Assembly: GCA_963989385.1 (NCBI GenBank)
Contig: OZ022507.1
Span: forward strand, 57,237,400-57,301,399
Origin: Ctena decussata
Lineage: Eukaryota; Mollusca; Bivalvia; Lucinida; Lucinidae
Length of the DNA stretch: 64,000 nt
Reading direction: 5' to 3'
In this document: piece by piece, positions 30,265 through 41,237 of the stretch
Layout of the letters: every line of letters starts with the position of its first letter
How positions within the stretch are numbered: the first letter of the stretch is position 1
Position numbers and translations under genes: made by a program
The notes under the pieces: model-generated
Seen by the model: the letters and a program-made list of their open reading frames with translations, nothing else
What the model was told of the DNA's origin: nothing
The model's database searches: none

Positions 30265-32258
30265 ATGACGCTTCTTTCTTTCCTGTTGATCGCTTTTGCG
30301 ACCGGACAAGCGTTGGCTAGTACGATTCGACTGACAACCGTTGCGCAGGCGACAAATTGTACTTACCATGGAAAGACGTACAGTTTAGGATCATTCCGAC
30401 CGTCACCGTGTATGCATTGCCAGTGCACAAGTACCGGACGTGCTTTTTGTGCAATCGCTGATTGTGCCCCGCCGCCATGCTTCGACTATGTACGTCATCC
30501 TGACCAGTGCTGTCCAGTTTGTCCGAACGGTGAGTGATTTATTTCTTGCTTTAGTATTGTTAATCACGACATATTTGGGAGTCGCGGATTCAAAACGTTG
30601 CGAAAATTTCCTTTGAAGTTAATAAGTGTATTTTTGTAGGAAGAAAAAAAATCAATTTCATTATTGCCCCACTTCTCAGACTATGAGATTGTTTTCTTTA
30701 AGAGAGGACTCCTTTATGAAAATGGTTTAGTCATCTGGGGATCATAGTAGTGGTTTTCCTTGATAAAAATGGCGAAAAAGCATGTAGGTATATACATTTG
30801 TGTCTCCCAGTATTTCGATTTAAGCTATCTGACAGCACATTAAGTCATGGCGAGTTTTATTTTGTGGTTTTGCAGTATGATATCTGTCAAGGCAAAGTTG
30901 GGATCGACTTCAAGGGTTGTATCAAAAAGAAGTTTGAAATAAATTAAGGGGAAGTGACGTTGACCTGTGAAGTGTAAAGGTCGTCACGCATGTAAAAATT
31001 CGTGCAAAGTCTTTGATTTGATTAGTTTTACACTTTCTATAGAATTCTAGTCATCTTTAATAGCTTGAAATGTGGAATTACTAAAATGCATCACAATTTC
31101 GGGTGAGGCGTTTTTAAAATCCCATATCACGCTCTTATAGCCAAAGCGGAAAGAAATATATAAATAAATTAACCACAGTTCGCGTGAGGCACGCACGGTA
31201 AATCGAATGAACAGGGGCTGTATTTATACCACAACTTAAGTGGTTGCTATTCTGTTGCTAAGGCTGAATTTCTACGAAGGAGATTCCCTTCAACTTTGAA
31301 ATTTGCTCTGGAGGAGCAGTCTTTTTCAGACTGGTCCTCCAGAGCAAATTTTGTAGTTGTAGGAACTCTCCAACATAGAAATTTAGCCTTAGCAAAAACA
31401 TAGCAAAGGCTTAAGTCGTTATATAAATACAACCCCAGCCCTTTTCCAGACAGGTTGCCATTGAAGCGACCCTTCACACAACAGGTAAACGAAAGAACCG
31501 ACATGGTCAACCATAACAAGTAACTGTAACATCTGAGCCGCGACACGAGAAAACTAACAGTGTGGTTGTGCGCCCAGCGAAGACTCAGATCTGCCTGGGC
31601 ATCCGCCCAATTTGACCAGATTCTTCATTAAGTGCTCAAAGGGTCGCTAAGGCTCTAATCTATCACCATGCGGACAGCAAAGACTCTGATCAGACTGGGC
31701 GGATGCCCAGGCTGACCTGAGTCTGCGCTGGGCGCACAACCACATTGTTGGTTTTATCGTGTCGCGGCTCAATTCTATTTCACTCATTTTCTATTTCAAA
31801 TTACTACACAAAACAGAAGGCAAAGTGAACAGCTATACAGTGGCCATTTTGCTAGAAGACCACAGACATGCATACATGAGAACAAATAGTAATAAGGACA
31901 CACATCAGAAGTACTAACTTGGAACCCGTTTAAATTGAACTGGAACACTGTAAATTCTTGTATTTTATGGTATAGCATCACTCCATTGATAACGAGTTTA
32001 TTTTCATTTACTTGTTTTTAATAATTAATTTCATTTTTCATTTGTTTATATTTATTTTTCATTGTTTCAGGTCCAAATTGCTCCTACAAAGGTCATATAA
32101 TAAAACAAGGAGAAAACTATCATCCTGATACTAATACCGTGTGTATGTGTCCTACAAACCCTTTCCATGGCTTTGGCTTGGGCGGAAGTACGACAGCGAT
32201 CTGTGCAACGCGGTCAATAGACCCAGTCCCCGTTCAACCCATGCATACAGTCAGTTAG
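30265..32258 (+). CDS. Two-exon gene for a small secreted VWC-domain protein (VWC-2)
   Basis: Exon 1 is 30265-30529 and exon 2 is 32071-32258, 150 codons in all. I chose the ATG at 30265 because it gives a clean signal peptide (MTLLSFLLIAFATGQALA, cleavage near residue 18) and matches the paralogue start; an in-frame ATG at 30223 would put charged residues ahead of it. Residues ~31-87 form one VWC module with ten Cys, opening NCTYHGKTYSLGSFRPSPC and closing QCCPVCPNG at an ACG|GTGAGT donor (phase 1). Exon 2 (acceptor ATTGTTTCAG) adds GPNCSYKGHIIKQGENYHPD, a CMCP pair and a GFGLGGSTTAIC segment, then a polar tail. It is expected to be exported. The intron holds MITEs of families S and P. Confidence 0.85.
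31214..31438. mobile_element. Palindromic MITE, family S (in VWC-2 intron)
   Basis: GGGGCTGTATTTATA...ATAAATACAACCCC with long inner arms (AAATTTGCTCTGGAGGA and TCCTCCAGAGCAAATTTT around TTTTTCAGACTGG). Same family as 32349-32578. Confidence 0.85.
31534..31771. mobile_element. Palindromic MITE, family P (in VWC-2 intron)
   Basis: TGAGCCGCGACACGAGAAAA to TTTTATCGTGTCGCGGCTCA; it lies about 300 bp before the exon 2 acceptor. Confidence 0.9.
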
Positions 32259-32309
32259 ACGGTTGTTTACTTATATGCCTTGATTTGTTACCATAGTTAA
32301 CGATATTGC

Positions 32310-32315
32310 AATAAA
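32310..32315 (+). promoter_or_regulatory. Polyadenylation signal AATAAA for VWC-2
   Basis: Canonical AATAAA 51 nt after the stop codon, with a second (GAAATAAAA) 15 nt later. Confidence 0.7.
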
Positions 32316-32348
32316 AGCCACTGGAAATAAAATTGTATCTTATTATTC

Positions 32349-32578
32349 TGGGGTCATATTTATAAAACGACTTAAGTCGTTGCTATGCTGTTGCTTAGGC
32401 TAAATTTCTATAAAGGAGATTCCCTACAATTATGAAATTTGCTCTGGAGGAACAGTCGTTTTCAGACTGTTCCTCCAGAGTAAATTTCATTGTTGTAGGG
32501 AATCTCCTTCAAAGAAATTTAGTCTTAGCAGCAGCTAGCATAGCAACAACTTAACAGGTTTTATAAATACGGCCCCTG
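32349..32578. mobile_element. Palindromic MITE, family S (3' of VWC-2)
   Basis: GGGGTCATATTTATAAAACG to TTTATAAATACGGCCCC. Inner arms CTCTGGAGGAACAGTC and GACTGTTCCTCCAGAG give a nearly complete 230 bp palindrome. Confidence 0.9.
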
Positions 32579-32599
32579 ATTATTGTCACCTTTCTCAAT

Positions 32600-33340
32600 A
32601 GGATAAGCTCTTAAAGGAAAGAATGTGTAGCATTTTCCTTCAGTAAGGGTAGACCTTTTTGTTGTAGGATTTCTTTGTTCAGGAGAGCAGGACGTCACAA
32701 GAGATATCTTTCAGCTCCCCTGGAACCGTTAGCTCATGGGGAGCTTATAGGATGTTAGCCTCCAGCGTCCGCCTTCTGTCAACATCTACTGGACCAATAT
32801 TATCTGAAAATATTTTCAACCTTTTCAAGAATATATATTTAGCATCATGGCCGTGCATTTTCCTCTAAATTCTGGCATGGTATATACATGGCCATTTTAG
32901 TTCTGTAATGTCCCAACTTTATTACGAAGAACGTTCATAAAATGACATTTTCTGATTAAAATATATGATATTCTCATTTATGGTCCAACATACTTTTTTG
33001 GGTCTCGTTAGAGCTTATGAAAAGGATGGTACGCCCTTGTCATCATCCGTCGTCTATCTGCGTGTCAACATTTTCCAAACATTTGAACTAAATGCCCGCC
33101 TCTCAGTAGTTTCAGTACTTTGATTATTTAATTTTAACGAGAAATACCCATTTCGTCTCATGCAAATAGTGTAGACCCTGATCAAACGTCGCTTTTGCGG
33201 CGTCCGATCTGGGTCTGCACTGTCTGCCTATGCCCTATTTATGGTAAGCTAGGCAGTAATGGGTTGAATATGGGACTTCATGAAAAGAAATAGTATACAA
33301 TCAAATGAAACTCCCCTTGTATTGGAAATAAACTCGTCTA
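32600..33340. other. No gene recognised; short hairpin repeats
   Basis: Contains an eroded family H hairpin (32608-32656) and a GTGTAGACCCTGATCAAACG / CCGATCTGGGTCTGCAC hairpin (33170-33225). No supportable exon. Confidence 0.5.
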
Positions 33341-34450
33341 AACTGTTAGGTAGGAGAGTCCGTCGGGAATTAATGAATATTGTTGTTCGAATATGTGCTT
33401 GAAGTCATTGTGTACCAGCGGGTACACAACCTGGCAACAGTATCCTAGCAACTTCTTTGCAACACGTTGTTTGCCTGGCAGGGTATGTTGCAGTTTATCT
33501 ATATTCCTCAAAATAAGTTTTGCACATCTTCTCTCTATGTTTACTGCATATTAAACGATGGAATATGGAACAGCTGTGAAATTTAAAAAAAATGAGACGT
33601 CCTAAAATGGAACAATATGGCTTTACAATGCAGCAAAAGTACATCCAAAAGAATGCAGATGGAATGGCAAATAACGTAAACCCCGATCAGACTGCTTCTT
33701 TTTGCGCTCTTATGGTTCACTATAACATACCTGGTAATGAGTCAATACCGTTTTCTCCCCTGATCCGAAATTGCTAATTCCGGTGCTTTTTTTAACTAAG
33801 TAAAGTGAATAGGTCTGGAAGCGACCAAAGTAAGAAAAATCATGTAACTGTCACAGTTGGAAAGGAAACGTAGGAAATTGGGCTTCTTCCATTTAATCTC
33901 ATCTGTCTATATTGTAAATTCAAACTGATAGATGGTCGTCCTGAGTTTGCTCTCCATTCCCATTCTACTCCTACACAATATCCCATACTGTGATTATACC
34001 CTCTAGATGCTCACGGTTAATTGTGCATGCGTGCATAACATTGCGAGTTGTTGACAGTAGGTCAGAATGAATAGACCTTTTGCAGTTCACTCCTATGCAT
34101 GTATATCATGTACTTGTATCTGTACCAAATCTGTATGTGTAGCCTGCTGTATCCTTTATTTCCAGGTCATACATTTGAAGTCGTTGTCATCATTATGCAC
34201 ATAAACCATTTTCAGAAGTCATCAACAGTCGTTCTTAATTTTTCATCAAAAGCGGAACCCACATCCGTCCCGTGACATAACCATTATGTGAAACATTCAA
34301 TCATATTTTAAAACCATTTGCAAAAGTAGAGTAAAGTTATATTGTCACCATAGTCTGTTCACAACAGATAAAGTGCATCGAAAAATGAAAAATCTATATG
34401 AAAACAGGTAATTTTTAAGTCCTTCCAGAACTTTTTGATAGCTTTTAGCA
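33340..34450 (+). repeat. 3' flank of VWC-2, duplicated at 42700-44140
   Basis: Collinear matches: CAAAATAAGTTTTGCA (33509 and 42848), TTTTTGCGCTCTT (33698 and 43813), CCCTGAYCCGAAATTGCTA (33758 and 43877) and ATATTTTAARACCATTKSMAAAGTAGA (34303 and 43998). This shows the VWC-2/VWC-3 duplication extends well past the coding exons. The ORF at 33592-33777 is not conserved between copies. Confidence 0.7.
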
Positions 34451-34599
34451 GTAACATCGAAGGAACAAGTGCGGAAAACGACAATCACCCGACCACGGTA
34501 AACAAGCAAAAACTAAGATGGTTTTGCCGCCTCTGATTGTCTTCTAGTATAGCTAAGACATTTCATAAAGACATAGTGCAAGGAAAAGCAAGAATAGCT

Positions 34600-34995
34600 A
34601 GACAGAACCTTAGGTTTGAAAACAATATTAAAGAGTGGACAGGAAAGTACTTTGTCGGCACAAGTATCGATATTTTTATGTGGATTTTACGGCCCTTTGA
34701 AGAATAGTTCGCGTATGTCGAGCCGATCGTTAAGTATAGTTGGGAAAATCGGATCTCCCGGAGAAAACCACCTGAACTTCCGTAAGCAGAACTCGGCTTT
34801 CTCACATATGCAGCTAAAGCTTGAACACACAGCGGCGAGAGATCTAATATTTAAGAGTCAGTTGTTAAACATTTAACCACGGAAGCTCGTCCACAAATAC
34901 GACTGCTTAAACAGGACCAGATAGAAAATATTGTTGTTGTCGTCTGTGGTGCCCAAGTGACCTTCCAAGGTTTTTGGTAGCCTAGACTTGACCAC
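34600..34995. repeat. Dispersed repeat R
   Basis: ACGGCCCTTTGAAGAATAG, TGTCGAGCCGATCGTTAAG, GCTTGAACACACAGCGGCGA and AACAGGACCAGATAGAAAAT recur in the same order at 48868-49090. Short ORFs on both strands are not conserved between copies, so coding status is not supported. Confidence 0.65.
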
Positions 34996-35159
34996 AAAGT
35001 GCTCTGAGACGAATTTTGACATAAAATGTAGGAAAATGGCTTTGGTCCCACTTGAAACCGCAGGACAGGCTGTTTAGACACCATAGCCAACTCAGATACC
35101 GTTGCAGTTAACAGAACTGATCATACTTAGGCTCTTATCCTTTAACTGCGGTTTGTACT

Positions 35160-36255
35160 TGCCATTTGCTGTCTTAGGCCACGAAGCCCTTTCAAACACG
35201 GGTCGACTCATAAAAGACTAGTGGAGCCAATTTTCCCGTTAAGAGCTGAGCCCCTTTGCGAAGGGGGGACCAAAATGCAAATGTCAGAGTTGCTTCCCCT
35301 TAAAGTGAGAATGCAAATGACAGAGTTGTTTTCCATTTACGTTGACAAATTTTTATTTGCTTCATAAAACTCTTGATTTTGTTCTGGAATACAATCAGTC
35401 TGTAATGCAAAAGCACTTGAATATAACACTTGCAGGGAAATTACGCTCGCAAAATTTTATACGAGCATCTCTGGTAGAAAAGCTGCAAGTATAGGAAAAA
35501 ATTGAAAACAACTTTAAAGATGGCTCATGTGTACGTGTTTGTTCTTGTTTTATGTTGGAGTTTACAAAAAGGTAATATCTGATAACGTTATTTACACCAT
35601 CGTATCAACGCAACCAGAATATCGTTTACGGCATTATATTTAGCGTTATCACTATATAAAGAGTTTTATGTGATCTTTTCGCACGGCTGATTGACTTACT
35701 AACTGATTGGCTAATTGATTGATTGATTGATTGATTGATTGGTAGATGGATGGATGGATGGATGGATGGATTGATTGAGTGATTGATTGATTAAGTGAGT
35801 GAGTAATTTAGCCGTGTTTATAGGCCCTTTATTACAGTAGGTCAGTCTATATCGGGTCTACCTTAGATTAAGCCGAAGTCGGAAGGACGTCTCAAATGCT
35901 GAACAACCGGAACTGTAGCCTCGCATAACAACATGACGGGACAAAACAAATTATAACTTCAATTCTTATGATTTTATATTTAAGTTTTTGGAGTTTTAGC
36001 TAAAAAGCCCTATCGTTAACCATTGGAACGCAATGCAGTTTACATTCCAATAATTACATTGAGACACACGACGTCAGTGACGTCAGAATAAGCAATGGCT
36101 CTCTACAATCTGATTGGACGTCACCGACGTCATTGTCATGCATGCTGTTCTGCTGTTAGCCGAAAAACTGTGTGTACGTGTTTACTACTTCAATTTTAGA
36201 GCTTATATAAGATTTTTTATGAAAGATTTGATTGAAACGATTGAACTTATTTGAA
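35160..36255 (-). repeat. Inverted copy of the 11 kb/22 kb locus without the composite transposon
   Basis: Read on the minus strand it runs: family Q element (36255-35960), SINE-like block (35935-35590), then directly the block of 22013-22720. The composite transposon (11766-22010) and the MITE at 22183-22420 are both absent. It therefore preserves the ancestral arrangement. A (TGAT)n/(TGGA)n run replaces the (CAAT)n of the other copy. Confidence 0.8.
35715..35795 (+). repeat. (TGAT)n / (TGGA)n compound microsatellite
   Basis: TTGATTGATTGATTGATTGA followed by GGATGGATGGATGGATGGAT and again TTGATTGAG. Confidence 0.9.
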
Positions 36256-36469
36256 TTTAAAATTTAGATTACTGCAACCTTGCTAAAAAAAAAGACATAT
36301 ATAACGTCTTAAACTGAAAGGAAAGACATTTCACGAGAAGGAAAGAACATCATGACATGTGAGAACAGATATTTCCGATCATTAGTCTCCGTGTCAGTCT
36401 GTGTTCTTAACAGTCTGATCAGGGACTTTCCTTTTTTCACACACAAACTACAAAATTTGGGAAAAGGAG

Positions 36470-36634
36470 AAAGTGAAAACAGCAGTCCTCAATAGGTTTG
36501 CATATTTGTGGCGGCAACATTGTGTACACGGAGCAATATGTCTAAGGTCCTTTTTAACGCGACATCACTCACATACATTAACCTCAGGTCTTCGTGATTG
36601 AGATCAGTGTAGTAAGTATAGGACAGCAGTCAGT
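36470..36634 (+). promoter_or_regulatory. 5' flank of VWC-3, conserved with VWC-2
   Basis: Counterpart of 30105-30264; the ATCAGTGTAGTAAGTATAGG stretch directly precedes the start codon. Likely promoter/5' UTR. Confidence 0.5.
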
Positions 36635-37023
36635 ATGGCGCTTCTTTCGTACGCGTTGATTATTTTGCGACCACACTTGTAGCGTTGGCCAGGCTTACAA
36701 AATTTGAACAGTCAATAAGCTGTACTTACAAAGGAAAGACGTATGCCTTAGGAAAGTTCCGACCGTCACCGTGTGAGCACTGCCAGTGTACGAGTTCAGG
36801 ACGTGCGTTTTGTGCAATGCCTAGATGTGCCCTGCCGTCCTGTGTCGATTATGTAAACAAGCCTGACCAGTGCTGTCCAGTTTGTCCGAACGGTGAGTGG
36901 TTCATTTATTTCTTGCTTAAGTATTGGGAATTGAAACACATTATTGGATATTTTGTGACCTTTCTTCATATGGGTTTTCATCCATTTTGGTCCTTTTTTT
37001 CAAAAACACGGATACACGGATGA

Positions 37024-38520
37024 ACCATAAGTAAAGAGTCCCGGAAGGGTTCATATCTGAGCTATACAGTAGTAGTGGTATAAAGATCATTCATCGAAAC
37101 TCCTCTTAGACTAAGGGATTTTCTTGTAATTATGAATAAATATTAGCATTAGAATGTGCATTAAGGTTAATGTGTTCACTTCCAGTTCTTTTTCTTGAGT
37201 TGTGCCCTTTTTATAGTTTACCAATTTTAAAGGAGTTTTCATTCCTATTTTCTTCATTTTCGCTCTTATTATGTGTCATGGGAGAAGCACACTTTGATGC
37301 CCCGACCTCGGGATGTAGGTTCTAATTGAACGAGAAAAACAGACTTCTGATGGCATGATGTTTAATGATGATCTGGAACATGGCAGCTGCAACATACAAA
37401 GATGAAGGATACATAAATATACATGATAAACATGTATGTTCAAGGGTGAATATGTAGATGTCTTCACCTTGAATACCTATGGCTATCTGCAATGAAGCAT
37501 ACTTAATACTCATGCAGGTAGCCTACACACCTGAGTGCTTTTAATACAGGTTAGTTAGATACACCCCATGCAATCTGCTACGCGAGGACAACCTAGGAGA
37601 TAAATGTGCAGGATGCATATACAACAAAACACAATGTGTTTTCAATGATTTATTTCAACGTATGACATTTTCCCCTGCTTTAGGAAATGTCGTCCTCGAC
37701 ATAATAAACTATATTAAAAATAAGCTATCAGGATGATCCTGACAAAAAAGAAAAGTCATGTTTTCTAAGAATAGTGACTTGTTTCAATGAGAATGATAGA
37801 TGACATGTGAAGCGATTCTTAAAAGTCTGGGTGTAATGTTCAATAATTGACATGTGCATATGATTTAAAATATGTAGCGACGAATGATTTATATGTGAAG
37901 GTAGCATTAGCATTGATTCCCCTCTTGGGAACCAGATGTTAGTGGTTTTATTGTAAGCTGTTTGTGATATCAAGGCATGATATATTTGAAAGGTTATCGT
38001 GCTACGACTGTAAGAAGATTTTCATAGCATGGAACCGAAAAGACAACCTGTCCATAGGACGTTACAATTGTTCATTACCCGGGATCGAACAATTGATGCC
38101 ATAGCCAGGAGATCTTTTCTCAGTTACAGGTGTGGAAATTAAAGACATAAACTGTCGTGCTAACAAGATTATGAGTTGGGTTGGCAAGCAGGACAAGGGC
38201 AGTGGTAAAATAAGTGTAGAATATAGTTCATGGACGTTATCACAGACAAGACGGTGAAGAAGGACGTGTATCTACTGATCAGTTTTGAACTGTCAGTAAG
38301 CACAGTTTAGATATTATGTCAGCTAAGAATTAGCTGTCAATGCATATTAGTATAAGTATGCACTGATACTATGTGCTTAGACAAGGACAATGATAAACAT
38401 TACAGCACAATATTTCAGCAACAGTCTCGGTGTAAGTCACACCAGAACTGACTGAAAGCAAGAGATGATCAAGAAAACAACAGATTGATAAACGTAAAAT
38501 TAAAAGGACTATTTACAAGT
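37024..38520. other. VWC-3 intron without recognised gene
   Basis: AT-rich sequence. Part of it may be the 3' LTR and 3' UTR of the Ty3/Gypsy fragment that follows on the minus strand, but no second LTR exists in the window to define it. Short ORFs on the minus strand show no motif. Confidence 0.4.
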
Positions 38521-38598
38521 TGAAATGAGGTTTCTTCAACCTCTCACTGTCATTCCTGCATGATTTTGAGGTCTGGAAAGCTATCAGGGTACATATTG

Positions 38599-40085
38599 TT
38601 ACTGTAAAACTTGACTTGCCCATTGGCCTGTCAGTAACCATCCTGGCGGTTTCCTTGCTCTTTGAGGTCTTCCCCTGTTTGGTCTTCTTGAATGCGAACC
38701 TGACCCTCCCGAGCCTCTGCGCACTGGAGTTCCGCATTTTCCTGTTGATGGTACTTCATCAGCAGATTGCTCAGAATCTCGAATTTCAGAGGAGTCCGAT
38801 TCTGTGTCCGGAGAGGAGTTACTTATTGCTGGACCTGGTTGTGGGTCTTCCACTTGGTCTTTTGTGGCGCCTTTATTTCTGCCTGAAGGAACAAAGAGAA
38901 AAAAATCAGAGGGAAGACAATTAAAAGGAAGGAGATGGTTCCGATGAAGCGTTTTTACGCGACCTTTTCCATTCTCTTGCTGGACCTTATTAACTGGAAT
39001 ATCCTTGTTGGGGATTTCCGTCACAAGGTAGGGTATCTCTTCCCACTCATCAGCAATGTTGGTCTTGCCTTTCAGGCCAAGAGCTCTGATTAAGACCCTG
39101 TCGCCGACTGCTATGTTGCTTTCACGCACCTTCTTGTCGTAGTACACCTTATATTGGTCAGTCTTACGCGCTGCTTCTTCAGAGGCCTTTTTGTAGGCAA
39201 AAGCGAGGCGTGACTGGAATTTGGAGGTGTACTCGGCCTGGCTCCTGCCACTCTTGCTGACGGTTCAAGACCAAGGAAGGCATCGATTGCCAACCTAGGG
39301 TGGCGGCCGAACATCAGGTAGAACGGCGAGAATCCTGTGGTGTCATGACGCGTGGCATTGTACGCATGGACAAGCAGCAACACATATGCTTTCCAGTCAG
39401 ACTTCAGAGCAGGCTCCAGAGTACCCAGCATTCGTAGAAGGGTCTGGTTGAAGCGCTCGGCTTGACCATTTCCCATAGGGTGATATGGAGTCGTCCGAGT
39501 CTTCGTAATGCCAGCCACCTTGCACAAATGCTGGATAATTCGGGACTCAAAATTCTGGGCCTTGTCGCTATGGAGTTTGGCTGGAAAACCATAGTGTGCG
39601 AAGAAATTGTCAAAGAGGACTCTCGCTGTTGTCCGGGCCTTCTGTTTCCTGGTAGGGACTGCCATGGCAAATCGAGTAAAGTTGTCAGTTATGACTAATA
39701 TGTGCTCATAACGACCCTTTGACATTTCCAGCGATAAGAAGTCTATACACACCAGGTCCATAGGAGCACTGGATGTGATATTGACTAGCTCTGCTGCTGG
39801 AATAGGGCGTGTCTTCTGTCGCACACAGCGACCACAGAGACTCGCTTTACTTTTTATGTCTTCGTCCATACCAAGCCAGAAAAATCTGGACTTGACGAGC
39901 CAAGCAGTGCGATGGCGACCCTGATGACCCATGTCATCATGAAGAGCATGCAGAATGGTGTCTGTGATACCTCTATGGACAATAAGCTGATCATATTGCT
40001 GCCCATTTATTGACACTGTTCGGTACAGCACATTGTTCTTGAGCTTGTGCTTGAGCTTGTGCTCAACTAAACCTTGTGCGCCCAT
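38599..40085 (-). pseudogene. Ty3/Gypsy retrotransposon: integrase and pol C-terminus fragment
   Basis: Minus-strand ORF 40085-39111 carries an HHCC zinc-binding domain (roughly residues 49-88, with the CGRCVRQK motif). The integrase core has its catalytic D, D and E visible in VCIDFL, LHSDKAQNFES and GQAERFNQ. A frameshift near 39265 moves the reading to 39147-38599, which holds the post-integrase region (YYDKKVRESNIAVGDRVLIR, HRNHLLPFN). Protease, RT and RNase H are missing (the element is truncated on the right at about 40090) and no LTR pair is visible. It lies antisense in the VWC-3 intron. Inactive as it stands. Confidence 0.9.
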
Positions 40086-40550
40086 AAAAATTCTGTTGTC
40101 GCAACTCCTCCTGGATCATTTCATAGATTTGCTTGAAATTAAGTATTGGAATAATGCTGGTATGAAGATTTGCACTAAGGTAAGGGTTTTCGGGCCCAGT
40201 CGCTTTGATTTCAGTCGTACCCATTTATACTGTTTGAACAGTTCTTGTTTGTTCATATTTTTCGTCACAGTTGGTCCATGGATATAGCCGTAGAATACTT
40301 GTTTTTCTTTCTTTCTTGGAAAGCCTTAAGTTTGAGTTATGCCCGTTTTTGCTATTTTTTCCACTTTTCAAACTTGCAAAGGAAAAAAGACACAAATTTT
40401 TCAGTTTTTCTCGGAAGGCTTACCAGTGTTTTTTGTGTCCCGTTTTTATAACAGTCTTGAAACTATTCAAATAGTTTTGACTACAGTGGCACACAGCTAA
40501 CTGCGGAGTTATTAGTAAGCCATACTTACACGCTATTTCTAGTTTTCATT

Positions 40551-40788
40551 TGAGTCGCGACGCGAGAAAATCAACAATGTGGTTGTGCGCCCAGCGCAGA
40601 CTCAGATCAGCCTGGGCATCCGCCCAGTCTGATCAGACTTTTCGCTTTGCGCTTATGGGGTAGCTAAGGGTCTAAGCTACCTCCATGCGGACAGCGACGA
40701 CTCTGATCAGACTGGGCAGATGCCCAGGCTGATCTGAGTCTGCGCTGGGCGCACAACCACATTGTTGGTTTACTCGTGTCGCGGCTCA
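40551..40788. mobile_element. Palindromic MITE, family P, adjacent to the VWC-3 exon 2 acceptor
   Basis: TGAGTCGCGACGCGAGAAAA to TTACTCGTGTCGCGGCTCA. Its right end is 22 bp from the first base of exon 2, leaving only TTTATTTATTTACTCTTTTCAG as native intron 3' end. Confidence 0.9.
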
Positions 40789-41237
40789 TTTATTTATTTA
40801 CTCTTTTCAGGTCCAAATTGTTCTTACAAGGGTCGTATAATAAAACAAGGAGATACCTTTCAGCCCGATCCTTTAACTGTGTGTACGTGTCCTAGTAAGC
40901 CCTCTAACGGCGGTTTTGGCCTCGGCGGAAGTACGACAGCGATCTGTGCAATGCAAGCAGAAGGGAAATAGACTAAGACAGTCGTTTACTGATGCACCTT
41001 GATTTGTACCATAATAACGTAACAATGAATGCCATTGAAAGTAAAATTACATTGTATTGTTTAAGCTAAGGTCGCGTCTGATTATGCGGTAATATCATCC
41101 CACAATTTCTGATGGCTTTGCCTTATTTTTTTATTCCCTTATTTTGTCTGCAGTATGACTCTACCGTCACAAACGTGCGACCGTTACGTGACCTGTCGTG
41201 CGTTAGTAGTTGTTTTTTCAGTACAACCATAGAGTTA

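Larger units (their letters stand above)
36635..40971 (+). pseudogene. Two-exon VWC-domain gene (VWC-3), tandem paralogue of VWC-2 with a frameshift in the signal peptide
   Basis: Exon 1 (36635-36892) starts MALLSYALII like VWC-2, but one base is missing in the T-run at about 36664. The frame hits TAG at 36680-36682, while the VWC module (SCTYKGKTYALGKFRPSPC to QCCPVCPNG, all ten Cys) lies in the -1 frame. The donor ACG|GTGAGT (phase 1) is intact. Exon 2 (40811-40971, acceptor CTCTTTTCAG) encodes GPNCSYKGRIIKQGDTFQPD, CTCP, GGFGLGGSTTAIC and a short tail, ending TAG. All other codons look functional and purifying constraint on Cys is evident, so this is either a very young pseudogene or a sequencing error in a homopolymer. 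The 3.9 kb intron holds a Ty3/Gypsy fragment and a family P MITE that ends 22 bp before the acceptor. Confidence 0.75.

Noticed and set aside
34563..34876. Overlapping 80-86 codon ORFs on both strands
   Set aside because: They lie in dispersed repeat R; the copy at 48850-49090 does not keep either frame.
38060..38110. tRNA-like or SINE promoter (GTTCGATCCCGGGTAAT on the minus strand)
   Set aside because: A B-box-like string is present, but no properly spaced A box and no cloverleaf can be drawn.
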